A stretch of DNA of 64,000 nucleotides from Sinohyriopsis cumingii (Eukaryota; Mollusca; Bivalvia; Unionida; Unionidae). The stretch is from assembly GCA_028554795.2 (NCBI GenBank), contig CM068827.1:76395244-76459243 (forward strand). Direction: 5' to 3'. The position numbers and the translations under genes are program-made. A model generated the notes under the pieces. It was not told where the DNA came from. It was given only the letters and a program-made list of their open reading frames with translations, and ran no database searches. Shown here in pieces: positions 1-11,214 of the stretch (position 1 is the stretch's first letter; each line of letters begins with the position of its first letter).

Positions 1-105
1 TAGACATCACAATAAACTGCCACACTGCAGACATGATAGCGATATGACTAAAAAAATGTTAAAGCTACGTTAACAATCCAAATCACACACACACACACAC
101 ACACA
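1..105 (+). mobile_element. 3' end of tRNA-derived SINE, family 1 (cut by window edge)
   Basis: This is the 3' part of the same SINE that lies complete at 51964-52284. Both share the block running from the TAGACATCAC motif through GCGATATGA and AAAGCTACGTTAA, and both end in a (CA)n tail (here 84-105). The tRNA-like head would lie upstream of the window. The element is non-coding and would have depended on a LINE for retrotransposition. Confidence 0.85.
84..105. repeat. (CA)n microsatellite, SINE tail
   Basis: About eleven CA units form the tail of the SINE that ends here. Other copies of the family also end in CA or TG runs, so the microsatellite probably grew from the tail. Confidence 0.9.
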
Positions 106-186
106 TGATCATAATTTAAGTTTATTTTTCTTAAAGTAGTATTAAATAATTGCTATAAAAGAAAAGACAATTGTTGGCATCTTTAT

Positions 187-1132
187 TGTTACGAGTCTAT
201 GCTCTTAAAATGAGAAACAGAAAAGAGTGAAAAGCAAACAGCATTGTAAAATTCAACAAATAATTTATTTCCGATGACTACAAAATGAAAATGAAACGAG
301 CTTATGGTATTGTGAATTAAATCCCAAACTAATCCTAGAATTACAGACTAAAGTCTTAATAATTTAAAGTTCTGAATAAACTTTGGTAGAAATCTGATTT
401 AAGTCCAACGCAGAATGATGATCTGTACTTGCTCATGTGCCAACAGTCTTTTGTTGAAAAACAGTAACACAATTACGGGTTTGAATTGACTATAAATCCC
501 ATTGAAATTCTCTGTTCAAGAATGCTATTTTGTAATGAGCGTTCTGTATTTCCAGAGAAAACAATCACTGAAATAATTTGATGAAATAAATTCCAGTCCA
601 AAGGAACACTGAACACAACAATAATACAAATTGATTCTGCTAGATCTTAAGCACGAATGACTATTTTTTCCAGTAACAAGATTATTTAGTCTTTTAATTT
701 ACCACATGTCATAATTAGCATTTTCTAAAAAAGAACCAGTATCTAGTGGAAAATAACTTTCTTGAAAGCTCTTAATGTTTGTAAAACAAATATTAGCCAT
801 CTGTTACAAAAATTATAACCCTGACAATTTCAGGTACACTAGAAAAATTGTATGGGAATCCCAATAACCTAGACCCACGCCCAAATAAACAAATTTACTT
901 CTATTAATAATGATCATGATTATAAACTCATATACATAAAGAACATTTAGCTATGTATGTGTTGTTTACAGAATAAGAAAAATCAATTATTTAGGTGAGG
1001 TAGAAATAAACTTAATTTTGGAGATGGCTAAGTCCAACACGCAGTGTTACATTAAAATAGTATATAATTATGTAAAAATAATAAAGATTACGAAACAAAC
1101 AATGCAAATTAAAATTACATAAAAATATGACA
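187..1132 (-). mobile_element. Solo LTR of the Gmr1-like Ty3/Gypsy family (copy A), fossil
   Basis: On the minus strand this block starts TGTCATAT and ends with the family terminus TCGTAACA. It carries the AATAAATTATTTGTT block with a polyadenylation signal that recurs in the LTRs at 9863, 12805, 15118 and 44572. The flanks read TTTAT and GTTAT, consistent with a slightly decayed 4-5 bp target duplication. No primer-binding-like sequence follows the 3' end, so it is read as a solo LTR. Sequence similarity to the other copies is patchy, which suggests an old insertion. Confidence 0.75.
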
Positions 1133-1875
1133 GTTATGAAAAAGTTGTCCTAAAAGTGAACGGTATTAGAGACGCTGTAGATTGAATGTTGCACGCGATC
1201 AGTCAAACTACTTGATTTTACTGTACAAAATCAGTAGATATAAATTGTGAAATCTCAATCAACCTGAATCAAAACTCTATTTTCACGTTAGTACACAACA
1301 TATATTAGGCAAATGAGCTACACGGTACTGAATTCATACATGTTCAGATCTGTATAAGCAAGAATGTCGGTTTGAAGTCGGCGTGTATTTGTTGACAAAT
1401 TTGGATAGGATAACAAATTTGGTCAATGATGGCTGTGACACAAAATAACATACAAAAGAACGTTTGCTTTTTCTTGAAATATAAACTTCATGTAATACAA
1501 TGCCTTGGAGAAGATGTTGATTTACAGGTTACATTTGACGGCGATAACATAGAGATAAGCATTGCAGCAAGATGGTTAGCATAGTACGGTATGAAGAAGA
1601 ATGTATCAGTTGCTTTTATGTAGGTAAACGCACCCATGTTTAATCAACTAAATTCACAGTGCAGTCTAACGATCTCGCAAACTTTACAAGATCAGTCTAC
1701 AATGACTCATCACAAACAAAGTTGTGAAGAACAAACATATATTTAAAACAACTTATAATTTGTGAAGAACATATGTATATTTAAAGCAACAGATGGTGAA
1801 TCAGTATTTGAAATAGCTGAATCAGGAAGAGTCTTTATGATAACGTCTCAAGACAATTTGTCAAGCTTACAGTGA
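1133..1875. other. AT-rich stretch with no recognisable gene
   Basis: I see no convincing coding region, RNA gene or repeat here between the solo LTR and the 45-bp minisatellite. Confidence 0.6.
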
Positions 1876-2102
1876 TTTATTTTATATCCTTTTAAATGAG
1901 TGACCATGAATGATATCCAAACCATTTTATATCCTTTTAAATGAGGGACCATGAATGATATCCAAGCAATTTTATATCCTTTTAAATGAGGGACCATGAA
2001 CGACATCCAAACCATTTTATATCCTTTTAAATGAGAGACCATAAACGATATCCAAACAATTTTATATCCTTTTAAACGAGGGACCATGAATGATTTTAAA
2101 CC
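1876..2102. repeat. 45-bp minisatellite, 5 copies
   Basis: The motif TTTATATCCTTTTAAA starts at 1881, 1926, 1971, 2016 and 2061, an exact 45-bp period, with a GAGGGACCATGAATGATATCC core. Because 45 is a multiple of three, the minus strand stays open as a 15-residue repeat. I read that open frame as a by-product of the array, not as a gene. Confidence 0.92.
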
Positions 2103-3285
2103 ATTTTTCTATATTTGTAGTTTTATTTGTGTTACAATATCGACCAGTCCTGTTGACCTCTTACATCTGAGTTACCAAAATCGGGCGTTCTTGGTTCGAT
2201 AGCTAAACGTTATCTTGTGCTCGGGATCATATTAACTTGAACATGGATTCTACCTGATTCACCGTTTGTGAGAGATGCTTGAATTGTCTTCAGTATTCTG
2301 CATATATGAATGTATTTTGTGCATGAAGAAACACAAAGGAACATACATTTATTTGCACTTGGCAATTAAAGATGTAAATCATACGCGCCATTACTGTCGA
2401 TATTATACCATTTAAAGATGATTTCATTATTAATATGGAATTTAATAAGACAGCGGTATCAGTTCATGATACTAAGAACACTACATCCATGTGATTAGTC
2501 ACGTGGCATTTATTGAAGTATCATTTCAATATATATTTACCGGTTTGTGTTATTACTTGTGTCATGATAAAGACGTTTCAAGTTAGTATTGTACTTTCAT
2601 TATCATTTCCAAAGCATTTTAATGATCGGTCCATAGACACCTTGTCGTCATCGAAGTAGAAAGAGTATTCTAAAGGAGTAAACGGTATATGAGTGGTCTA
2701 TTACATTTTAAATTAGATTATTATGAACTTGAATTTATTTATAAAAATACATAAATGGTCGATTCAACAAGTTTAACCTGGCTAAGTGGCCTTAGGACAT
2801 ACGATATTAGTGTTGTCTTTTTTAGAACAAAATTACACTGGACCTGAAATGTTATTTTATCCTGAACCAGATTTAACAAAAATAAAATCATATCAAGGAG
2901 AACATAGTTTCATTATTCTTTAAATCTGGATTTAAATTAAATTAAATTATCAAGTCAAGAGAATTGCAGTATTTTTTAGCTCTCTCGAATAATAGTGACA
3001 AAAAATTTATTTTCAACAAATATACACTATAGTCCAATCATTCATTGAGATAAAACTGGTATTAGAATGGGGACAACATGCTAGGTAGACATTTTGCAGT
3101 TAATCTGTTTTAAACTGTTAGTGAAGATAATTGCCATTCGATTAATCAGTTCAGTTTGCATACGCATTCTCATTATTTTAGCTCCTGAAATACACGGCAT
3201 AACTTGTTGCACCAAAGAAGCACCTCGTTTGCATAGCCAACGACGTATGAACAACTTACAGAACAAGCGTTTTAAAATGTTACAC

Positions 3286-3286
<1 letters not shown>
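2103..3286. other. AT-rich stretch with no recognisable gene
   Basis: There are short open frames on both strands (for example near 3081-3266), but they overlap one another and run into the GA/TG repeats. No known family was recognised. Confidence 0.55.

Positions 3287-3330
<44 letters not shown>
3287..3330. repeat. (GA)n microsatellite
   Basis: About 22 GA units run directly into the TG tail of the adjoining SINE. A second GA-rich tract follows the SINE head at 3667-3706, so the SINE seems to have inserted into one GA microsatellite. Confidence 0.95.
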
Positions 3331-3358
<28 letters not shown>

Positions 3359-3666
3359 ATTTGGATTTTTAACGTAGCTTTAACAATTTTTCAGTCATAT
3401 CGCTATGATGTCTGCAGTGTGGCAGTTTATAGCGATGTCTAGCACTGGGGTATCATGCCGCAGACATGTAGCATGATGTCCCACCCAGTTACATTATCCT
3501 GACGCCAGGCTGACAGGTCCTAACACTAACCTCCTAATGCTGAGCGCCAAGCGAGGCAACTGTTAGTACCATTTTTGTAAGTCTTTGGTATGACTCGGCC
3601 TGGGATCGAACCCACGACCTCCTGCATCCGAGGCGGACGCTCTAACCACTAGGCCACCGGAGAGGT
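3331..3666 (-). mobile_element. tRNA-derived SINE, family 1, full length
   Basis: Read on the minus strand it has a tRNA-like head with an A box (GGCCTAGTGG) and a B box (GGTTCGATCCC), the family body, and a CA tail that appears here as TG (3331-3358). It matches 51964-52284 end to end. Its flanks are GA repeats on both sides. The head resembles tRNA-Arg(TCG) most, which is an inference from the anticodon-arm spacing. Overlapping open frames here are not genes. Confidence 0.9.
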
Positions 3667-3706
3667 CGAGAGGTCGAGATCGAGATCGAGAGAGAGAGAG
3701 AGAGAT
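3667..3706. repeat. GA-rich simple repeat
   Basis: Degenerate GAGGTCGAGATC units pass into pure GA. This is probably the other half of the GA tract that the SINE entered. Confidence 0.85.
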
Positions 3707-5105
3707 AGATGAATAAGTCCACCATTGAGCATGAACACATAAGAAACTGCAAGCTAATGACTATATTGACACTCAGACAGTTCACAACGGACTGCCTGAT
3801 AGTAAGTGATTTTTACATGAAAAAATTGCCAACATCGATCAACTGACTGTAAAATCATACTAACTGTTCCCTGCAATAAATTTTTAAAAAAATGTAAGAA
3901 GAAACAAAAAATCACAAGAATGAGCTACACTAAAATAAGCTATATTCTTGCTATTGGCCGTATACTGCTTTTGAGAATGTTATTCTGGTTAACAATTAAG
4001 TACACCGTCAATAATGAACATTGAAGAAGTTTTCAAACTTATCCACCTTGTCTCGTTTTCCACATTCATAATCGAATTCATCAACGTGAATAGAATTTTA
4101 CCTGAAAAGACTTTAACACAGAAAATAGCACACGAGTTAAATCAAAAAGCAACTCAGCGAATTCTTTGAGAAGTTGCAGATTTAAAAATGATTTTGATCA
4201 AAGAGATTGATGACTCCGAAAACATATGAAAAAATACAAACGGTGTACGAAGGTTTGAAATATTTACAAGCAAGGTATTGAAATAGTTTAAAATACATGG
4301 CTATTTGATCAATTCGATTGCGTTTAAATAGAATAACTAGTGATGTAGTTGTTGCAGTAATGATTTAGCACAGCTGTTATATACTTTTATTCAGGTTCCG
4401 CAACTCACAACTATATGTAAAACCGATCGAACAGACGATCAACAATTAGAAGCGTGGGGGTGTCATGGTAAAAAGTAAAACATCTCCGGTATAAACAAGG
4501 TACTTTACATTCTCAAACTGAACAGTTGCAGAGAGATTTGAATAACAAAATAAAACAGAAATACGAATAAAGTTTAAAAAACGATGAATAATTTCGACCC
4601 TAAAATAACCAGCCAGGACTATTAAATCCTGGTTAACACTAATCAGCGTTGCAGAAGAAGAATGATTTAAAAGAGTTAGCCAAAACCATTCTGAATGAAA
4701 GCATGATTATATCAATAAAAATAACATATGGCATCGTGATTAGAGGTTAACGTGATAAAATCAAAACGATTAAAGATTTACATGTACATTAAATGCGTTT
4801 CACAATAAACTACACGCTGAGGTTGAAAAATCTAAAACAGACACAAAATGGACGTTGACAGAACGGTGGTGAGTTCAGTGGGACTGGTGCATCGTGGCAT
4901 TAGTGAAATGGAGTAAAAGGATGAAAGGTCTAAAAACGGTGCAACTTATTTTGACTAGATACAGATCCATTGGAAATCGAAACAATGCAAACAAAAAAAA
5001 CCAAAAAACAATCAAAGTTGATTAAACACTGAAATGGAAATTAAATAATCGATAAAATAGACAGAATATTAAAACAAGTCAAACACGAATACATATTCAT
5101 TGCAT
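3707..5105. other. AT-rich stretch with no recognisable gene
   Basis: No open frame, RNA gene or repeat that I can name lies in this interval. Confidence 0.6.
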
Positions 5106-5330
5106 TTATGATGGGAACTTGAGTGAAGTTTGCTTAAATGTTTTGTAGATAAACAGATCTTTTCCAGCACAATGAATTGCGAAAATGTATGCTTTCGGAA
5201 AATGCATACCGTCTAAAGTAGCTTTTGTGTCCAACTGCAAACTGCCCAGACCCATATCTGCCGTCGCACAATGCGCTAGCAGATCAGGGTCTGTGCAGTT
5301 GTTAGGAATTATTAGAGGAGAAAACAACAT
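5106..5330 (-). CDS. Possible exon or short open frame, unidentified
   Basis: A 74-residue minus-strand frame is richer in GC than its surroundings. Near 5305 a pyrimidine-rich stretch ending in TGCACAG could act as a splice acceptor, leaving about 60 residues starting near DPDLLAHCATADMGLG and ending at a stop. A competing plus-strand frame (5185-5394) covers the same bases, so the strand is uncertain. No family is recognised. It may be chance. Confidence 0.2.
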   Translation of the reverse strand: MLFSPLIIPNNCTDPDLLAHCATADMGLGSLQLDTKATLDGMHFPKAYIFAIHCAGKDLFIYKTFKQTSLKFPS

Positions 5331-5456
5331 AGAACCTGATATGCAGCCGCATTATGCTACGACAAGTCAGGATCTATGGTTGTTTGCAGTTTGACTCGTT
5401 TTATACGCAAATGTATACGGTACCTCCAAGCAAACAGGAGACGATATTGCAAGCAT

Positions 5457-6710
5457 TTAAATACATTAATCCAACAAATTACTGTATTACACAGGCAGTA
5501 ATTAGCATTAAACATAAGTACACATTAAATACCTCAATTTATTACACAGGCACCTACCACCAGTACAAATGCTTACACATTATGCCTCAATGTATTACAC
5601 AAACACCTATCAGCATTAAATATGATTACACATAAAATAACCCAATCTAAAAAATAATGTATTACACAGGCACCTATCAGCATTAAGCATCAGTACACAT
5701 TAAATACCTCACTGTACTACAGAGGTCCCTATCAGCATTAAATATGAGTGCACTTTAAATACATCTCTGTATTACATAAGTACCTATCAGCATTAATAAT
5801 GAGTACACATTTAATACCTCACTGTATAACACAGGCACCTATCAGCATTAAACACGAGTGGCCGAGTGGTCTAAAGCGCTCTTCGTTACGGATCACTGCC
5901 ATCTCACCTCTGTCTGCGGCGGTTCGCGTCTAAGATTCAGCCAATGTGGGTATGTGAGAAAGCTTGCCAGTAGCTTCTCGTGGGTCGGTGGTTCTTTCCG
6001 GGGTTTTCTCCACCATTAATACTGGCCGCCATGTATAGCCTATCATGTGCTGCAAAATGGCGTTAAACCCCACAACAACAACAACAACACATTAAATACC
6101 TCAGTCCAACACATTACTGTATTACACAAACACCTATTGGCATTAATTCTGAGTACATATTAAATACCTCAATCAAACAAATTGCTGTATTACACAGGCA
6201 CCAATCAGCATTAAACATAAGTACTCATTAAACCCCTCAATCCAACACATTACTGTATTACACAGGCACCTATGAGTATTAAACAGGAGTAAACATTAAA
6301 TACTTCAATCCAACACATTACTGTATTACACATACACCTATCAGCATTAAACATGAGTGCACATGAAATACCTCAGTCCAACATATTGCTGTATTACACA
6401 AGTACCTATCAGTATTAAACCTAACCAAACACATTACTGTATTAAACAGGCACCTAACTGACATTAAATATGAGTGAACATTAAATACCTCAATCCAAAC
6501 AATTACTGTATTACACATGCATCAATTAGCATTCAACCTCAACCCAACACATTACTGTATTACACAGGCACCTATAGGTATTAAACCTTACCCAAAACAT
6601 TCCTGTATTACACAGGCGACTATTGTCATTAAACCGTAGTCCAACACATTACTGTGTTACACAGTTACCTATCAGCATTAAACCTCAATCCTATAATTAA
6701 ACATTAGTAT
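5457..6710. repeat. Degenerate satellite, unit about 50-70 bp
   Basis: The phrase CTGTATTACACAGGCACC followed by TATCAGCATTAAACAT and ACATTAAATACCTCA recurs about 18-20 times with variable spacing. Units differ by substitutions and by small length changes, which indicates an old array. A family-2 SINE interrupts it at 5854-6088, and satellite units continue on both sides. Confidence 0.88.
5854..6088 (+). mobile_element. tRNA-Leu-like SINE, family 2, inside the satellite
   Basis: The head GAGTGGCCGAGTGGTCTAAA fits an A box, and GGTTCGCGTC fits a B box. A long variable arm suggests tRNA-Leu ancestry. The body matches copies at 9494-9736 and 23753-23998, with a small internal length difference, and ends in the GGCGTTAAACCCCA motif and a (CAA)n tail. 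Satellite units flank it on both sides, so it is younger than the array. A clean target duplication cannot be told from the repeat units. Confidence 0.9.
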
Positions 6711-7615
6711 ACATTGCACATGTATAAAATTTCAAATTTACCTGATAGTTCTTTCCTGCCATGTGACTGAAAGATAGAAGGAGATACTAGCAAAGCGGCT
6801 GTAAAAAAAACTGGACAGACCATTAGTGTAAGATCTCACCATAGCCTACGGAAGTGGCGATCTTTTGAAGTTATCTAACTACAATATTTTCGTAACAGAT
6901 ATAGAACTAATTGATTGTATTGGTTAGAAACAAGAGGTGTGTAGAAGTCAATACAAATACAACAATGAGAAAGTTAATATCAGGGACAAAGAGTACTAAA
7001 GAGACCGGTACTGAAGCTAAGTAGTCGGTGGTGCATTCAAAGATGTTTAAAATATAACCAGTCTTCCAGATAATAACATGTTGTCAGCTGTCTCCATTTG
7101 CTGTTGATTTAATATTACACTCAGAAAAGCATCTGATTTGATATAACAATGTATACAAATTAGAATATAGCGTGTGCGATACAATACTATCATTTATTAA
7201 TCAGTTGTACAACCAGTGAATGAGAGATACAGTAATGGAATTGCTTTCTTCTACGACTACATTACGAGAGAAAGTTAAAGGCACAACATTCGATGCACTT
7301 TTAATAAATTGCCAGCCATTCTGATTGTGCTTGTTTGAGAAAGTATATTAACTGATCCGACATAGTTAAAGACAAAACCTTGGAATATTAATGGGAATTT
7401 TATGTCGATGTGCGCAACAGTTTTCCTTTGATGCGGCCCTTTGGGTGGGACAAAGTTGTTAGGGGTGGTGTGGAGCTGTCTAGCATAAAATTTAAGTAGC
7501 TTCCAAATTATGATATCACCATGTCTGAAAATTGGTGAGTTTAATTATAGAGCTAAGTGGCAACAAATTATAGAAAAGTTTTAGCTGGAATATTTTGGTC
7601 ATTTGCATAATATTG
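6711..7615. other. AT-rich stretch with no recognisable gene
   Basis: I see nothing that I can assign. A slightly GC-richer patch lies near 7430-7490, without a supported frame. Confidence 0.55.
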
Positions 7616-7765
7616 GGTCCACCTAGTCATGCCCAATGGACATATTGTTGGGGGCTCTAGTCACGCCCCATAGACATATTGTTCGCACGCTCTGGCTAGC
7701 CCCCATGGACATATCGTCCTGGTCATGCTCCATGGACATATTGTAGGGACGTACTCGTCACAACT
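7616..7765. repeat. Degenerate tandem repeat, about 35-bp unit, 4 copies
   Basis: Four diverged units share AGTCATGCCC followed by ATGGACATATTGT, with G/C-rich linkers of varying length. Confidence 0.75.
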
Positions 7766-9493
7766 TGGGCATAATGCTGATTCTCCCTCTGACCCCGATG
7801 TCAACACCTATCTAATTTATAAATGCAAATTCTAATCTGCGTATAAGACATGCATTTTCCTATTCTCAGCCTCTGAGACCTAACCATACGGACACATATG
7901 TTAGGTGTTGGCGAGTGGGTGGGACAAAAACGAGAAGCCTTAGGATAAGAAAACATATATACATAGGTCATTATTGTTATCGATTTCATCGTCATAAAAA
8001 TCACAGGCATCCTCATGGCTATCCACTTCATCAATTCTGACTCTCTCGCGGTGAACATTAAATTAAAATCACGTTAAGCAAAACCGATTTTTGTTGCAAT
8101 AAAATCAAACGGTTCGTCTGACAAACTTGCTTGCTTTTATATGATTTCATTAGCATGTGACAAAACAGCAGGTAATTGACAGTTATTCCGTGAAAATTGT
8201 TTTAACGTTCCTAAATGATATTGGTAGGATTTTTGCCACAATATTGCATCATAACAGCTGGAGTGTCCAGTTGCCTCAGTGTAATTGTATCTTCATGTCC
8301 AGACGTGTGTTGGTAAAATTCGCGTGTTTCAGGACCTTGTTCCAGTTTGTATTGCATGATAATATAGTTATGAAAACACAAACACTTTTTCTCATTGTTC
8401 CATAATCAAAAGAGCTATCAATGCGCATCAAATAAAGTAGATGGATATTTGGACACCACGGTACACATTGATACAGAGTCATAACGCTCGGTTTTGTCAT
8501 TAAGGAAAATGATTACAGAAAGAAAATATTATATATTTTACAACTGATTAAGTATTAGTGTTATCTTAAAGGAATAACTACTGAGCAATTACCTGATTAT
8601 GGGTATACCTCAAATAATGTTTGCTCTTTATTCCATAAATGTCCTAGGTAAAAGAGTTTGTTTTGTTTGTTGCTGGAAAATGCCCAGAAACAATCTTGTC
8701 ACAAAACTAATGGAAAAAAGGAGGACATTATTCAACGAGTTTCATAAATGTAATATTATATCATTTTACCAGTTTGACATTCGGTTTATCCAAGGTTTTA
8801 TTTTAATGGAAATTGTTTAGAGAGAAAGAAGACAAGTTAATTCTGCTTAAGACAATGCATATTTCAGAATGCCAGTTGTATGAATACTAAGCAATTCCAA
8901 AACCATTAACTTATAAAACTAGATATCTTCTTTCTACAAATTATAATTCAAAGATCAACTGTCATTCTAAATCAATATGACATTCGAACAGCATCATGAT
9001 GTATTAACACTGGATCTCCGATGGAATTTCCCGTGTGAAGACGTTGTTATATAGAAACGTATACCGAGCCTGCAAAAGACACTAGACGCGCGATTGGGCG
9101 GATTAGTGGATAATTCGCTAGAGTACTGATCAATCAATTTCGTTTTTCTTTAGATAGAGTGATATATTTCATTGGCCTATATACAAACAATTTCTGAAGA
9201 TGAAGCTCTACACGCTGTCAGACTAAGTCCATATCCCGCATTTTTTATCGGACCAAGTATCTGCGCGTACAGCTTGTCAGCTGATTCGTACATGATAAAT
9301 CCATAGTCGAGTTAGATCTTTCTAAGATCTTCTATAGAAAGAAAAACTTCCCGAAATCCGTTTCAGTATTATTTTAAACAAATGACATTATATGCAGAGC
9401 TTTTTTTAAATTCTGTCCCTGATGTACATGTTATATGAAGGAAATGATAATTCTAGCCCTTAAAATTGATTTCTTTTACAAGAAAATTGATAG
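7766..9493. other. Non-repetitive AT-rich stretch
   Basis: Several open frames of 60-85 codons overlap on opposite strands (7801-8820). None has a recognisable motif or supporting splice signals, so none is called. Confidence 0.5.
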
Positions 9494-9736
9494 TTGTTGT
9501 TATTGTTGTTGTAGGGTTTAACGCCATTTTTCAGCAAACGATAGGATATGCATGGCGGCCAGTATTAATGGTGGAGGAAGAACCCGGGAAAACCCCGGAA
9601 AGAACCACCGGCCCACGAGAAGCTACTGGCAAGCTTTCTCGCATTCCCACATTGGCCGAATCCACGCAGACAGAGGTGAGATGGCAGTGATCCGTAACAG
9701 AGAGCGCTTTAGACCACTCGGCCACGCGGGGCCCCC
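9494..9736 (-). mobile_element. tRNA-Leu-like SINE, family 2, with perfect target duplication
   Basis: On the minus strand a tRNA-like head (starting at 9736) is followed by the family body and a (CAA)n tail, seen here as GTT repeats at 9494-9511. The 13-bp sequence AGAAAATTGATAG occurs at 9481-9493 and again at 9737-9749, a perfect target-site duplication. This marks a comparatively recent insertion made by a LINE-type machinery. Open frames across it are shadows. Confidence 0.95.
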
Positions 9737-9862
9737 AGAAAATTGATAGAGATTCCAAATTGTTATTTATGAATTCTATGGAGTGGGCGAAAAATGTATG
9801 CAAAAAGGTTTTGATTGTGAAGTTTGAATCTGTTTTCTTCACACCATATCTGAACTCTCTTT

Positions 9863-10788
9863 TGTTATGTATATTTAATTTAATTGTTTGTCTGTATGTT
9901 TTAATTTTTTTAAATATTTCATTACATGTTATTGTAATGTAATATTATTTGCTAGACTTGACCTTGTCAAAATTGAATTCATTTCTGCTTGACCTGATTG
10001 AATTTTTTTAATTTCATTTATGTAAACAACTAATAATAGCTTTATTATTCTCTATGTGCATGAACTTATTATCATGATTATTATTCAGGTAAACAAGGAG
10101 TAAATATGTTGATCGGAGTAAGAGTTTTGGAGATTCCTAAGTGGATTTTGTAGGCTATTGTGTTGTAAATAAAAAAGGCTCATGAGATCATTCTAGAAGG
10201 TTATTTTCTATTAGGTAATGGTTGTTTTTAGAAAATGCTAATTATGACATGAGGTCAAGCTGAGAACTATATTATTTTTTGACTGTGATGATTTTACCAG
10301 TCGCGCTTTAACATCCAGCACTTTAAGTTGTATTATGTTGTGACAAGTTTGGGCTGAATCTTATTTTCTTCAGATTATTGAATTCAAGTGATTATGTTCT
10401 CTGGAAATACAAAAGTGCTCTGATAAAAATTCTTGGATAAATACATTCACTGGAATTTATACTGAATTCAAACCTGGAATAATATGTATGTGACTCAACA
10501 AGAGATTGTTCACACGTCAGCACTTGGCATACCAAAACAGACACGTCATCGCCTTGAATTTTGGATCTCTTTAGGACTTGAACTGAGTTTTGTTCATTAC
10601 TTTTTATTACTGGAACTTGTGTCTTTAATTCTTGGAATTTTTTTGTGGATTTATTTCGCAATACTGTGAGTTCTTGTTTCTCATTTCTTACTTTGTATTC
10701 TAGGAAAATAAATTATTTGTTAAATTTTACCAAGCGTGCTGTCTTCACTCATTTCTGTTACTTATTTTACGAGCATAGACTCGTAACA
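9863..10788 (+). mobile_element. Solo LTR of the Gmr1-like family (copy B), fossil
   Basis: It begins TGTTATGTAT and ends GACTCGTAACA, about 926 bp. The polyadenylation block GAAAATAAATTATTTGTT lies about 90 bp before the end. Four bases, CTTT, flank both sides (9859-9862 and 10789-10792), consistent with the short target duplication typical of Ty3/Gypsy integrases. It shares long stretches with the LTR at 18125 (for example TAGAAGGTTATTTTC and GAAAATGCTAATT). No internal region adjoins it in this orientation, so it is a solo LTR. Confidence 0.82.
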
Positions 10789-11214
10789 CTTTTGAGCACA
10801 ATTTTGATCCAGAACAGATAAAAAAAATCGCCAGCGTATAATGAGCGTTTTTGGTTTAAGGCTTTATAGTATGTTGTCAATACTTTTATGTTCAAAATGC
10901 GGAATGCCAAAAAGCTGAAGCGCACGAATATGATAGATATGGCTCTCAGGAAAGACGGTGTCATCTTTAAATATGAACTATCTACAATACTGTCCTAGAC
11001 CTAGGCTGAATAGGTCATGCATTATGCTGTAATTCTATACCCTGTTGCAAGCGTAACCTAAATGTCTGCAATATACTTTTATGCACGAATGCTTCATATC
11101 TGTCCAGATATACAATATTGCAGATGAATTTGTCATTTATCATTCGTTCCATGATATTGCAATTACACCACGTTAAGAATATTCGACGCTAGTATGATGA
11201 ATTCGTAGTTACGC
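10789..11214. other. Stretch with no recognisable gene
   Basis: This interval separates the solo LTR from the gag/protease relic and has no sequence that I can align to the internal region of the fossil element at 44.6-50.0 kb. Confidence 0.5.

Noticed and set aside
1-3666. Single composite transposon bounded by the two opposed family-1 SINEs
   Set aside because: The SINEs are independent insertions. The second has its own GA-repeat context, and SINE ends do not mobilise intervening DNA.
9466-9842. Three overlapping open frames of 64-103 codons
   Set aside because: They fall within or across the family-2 SINE at 9494-9736.
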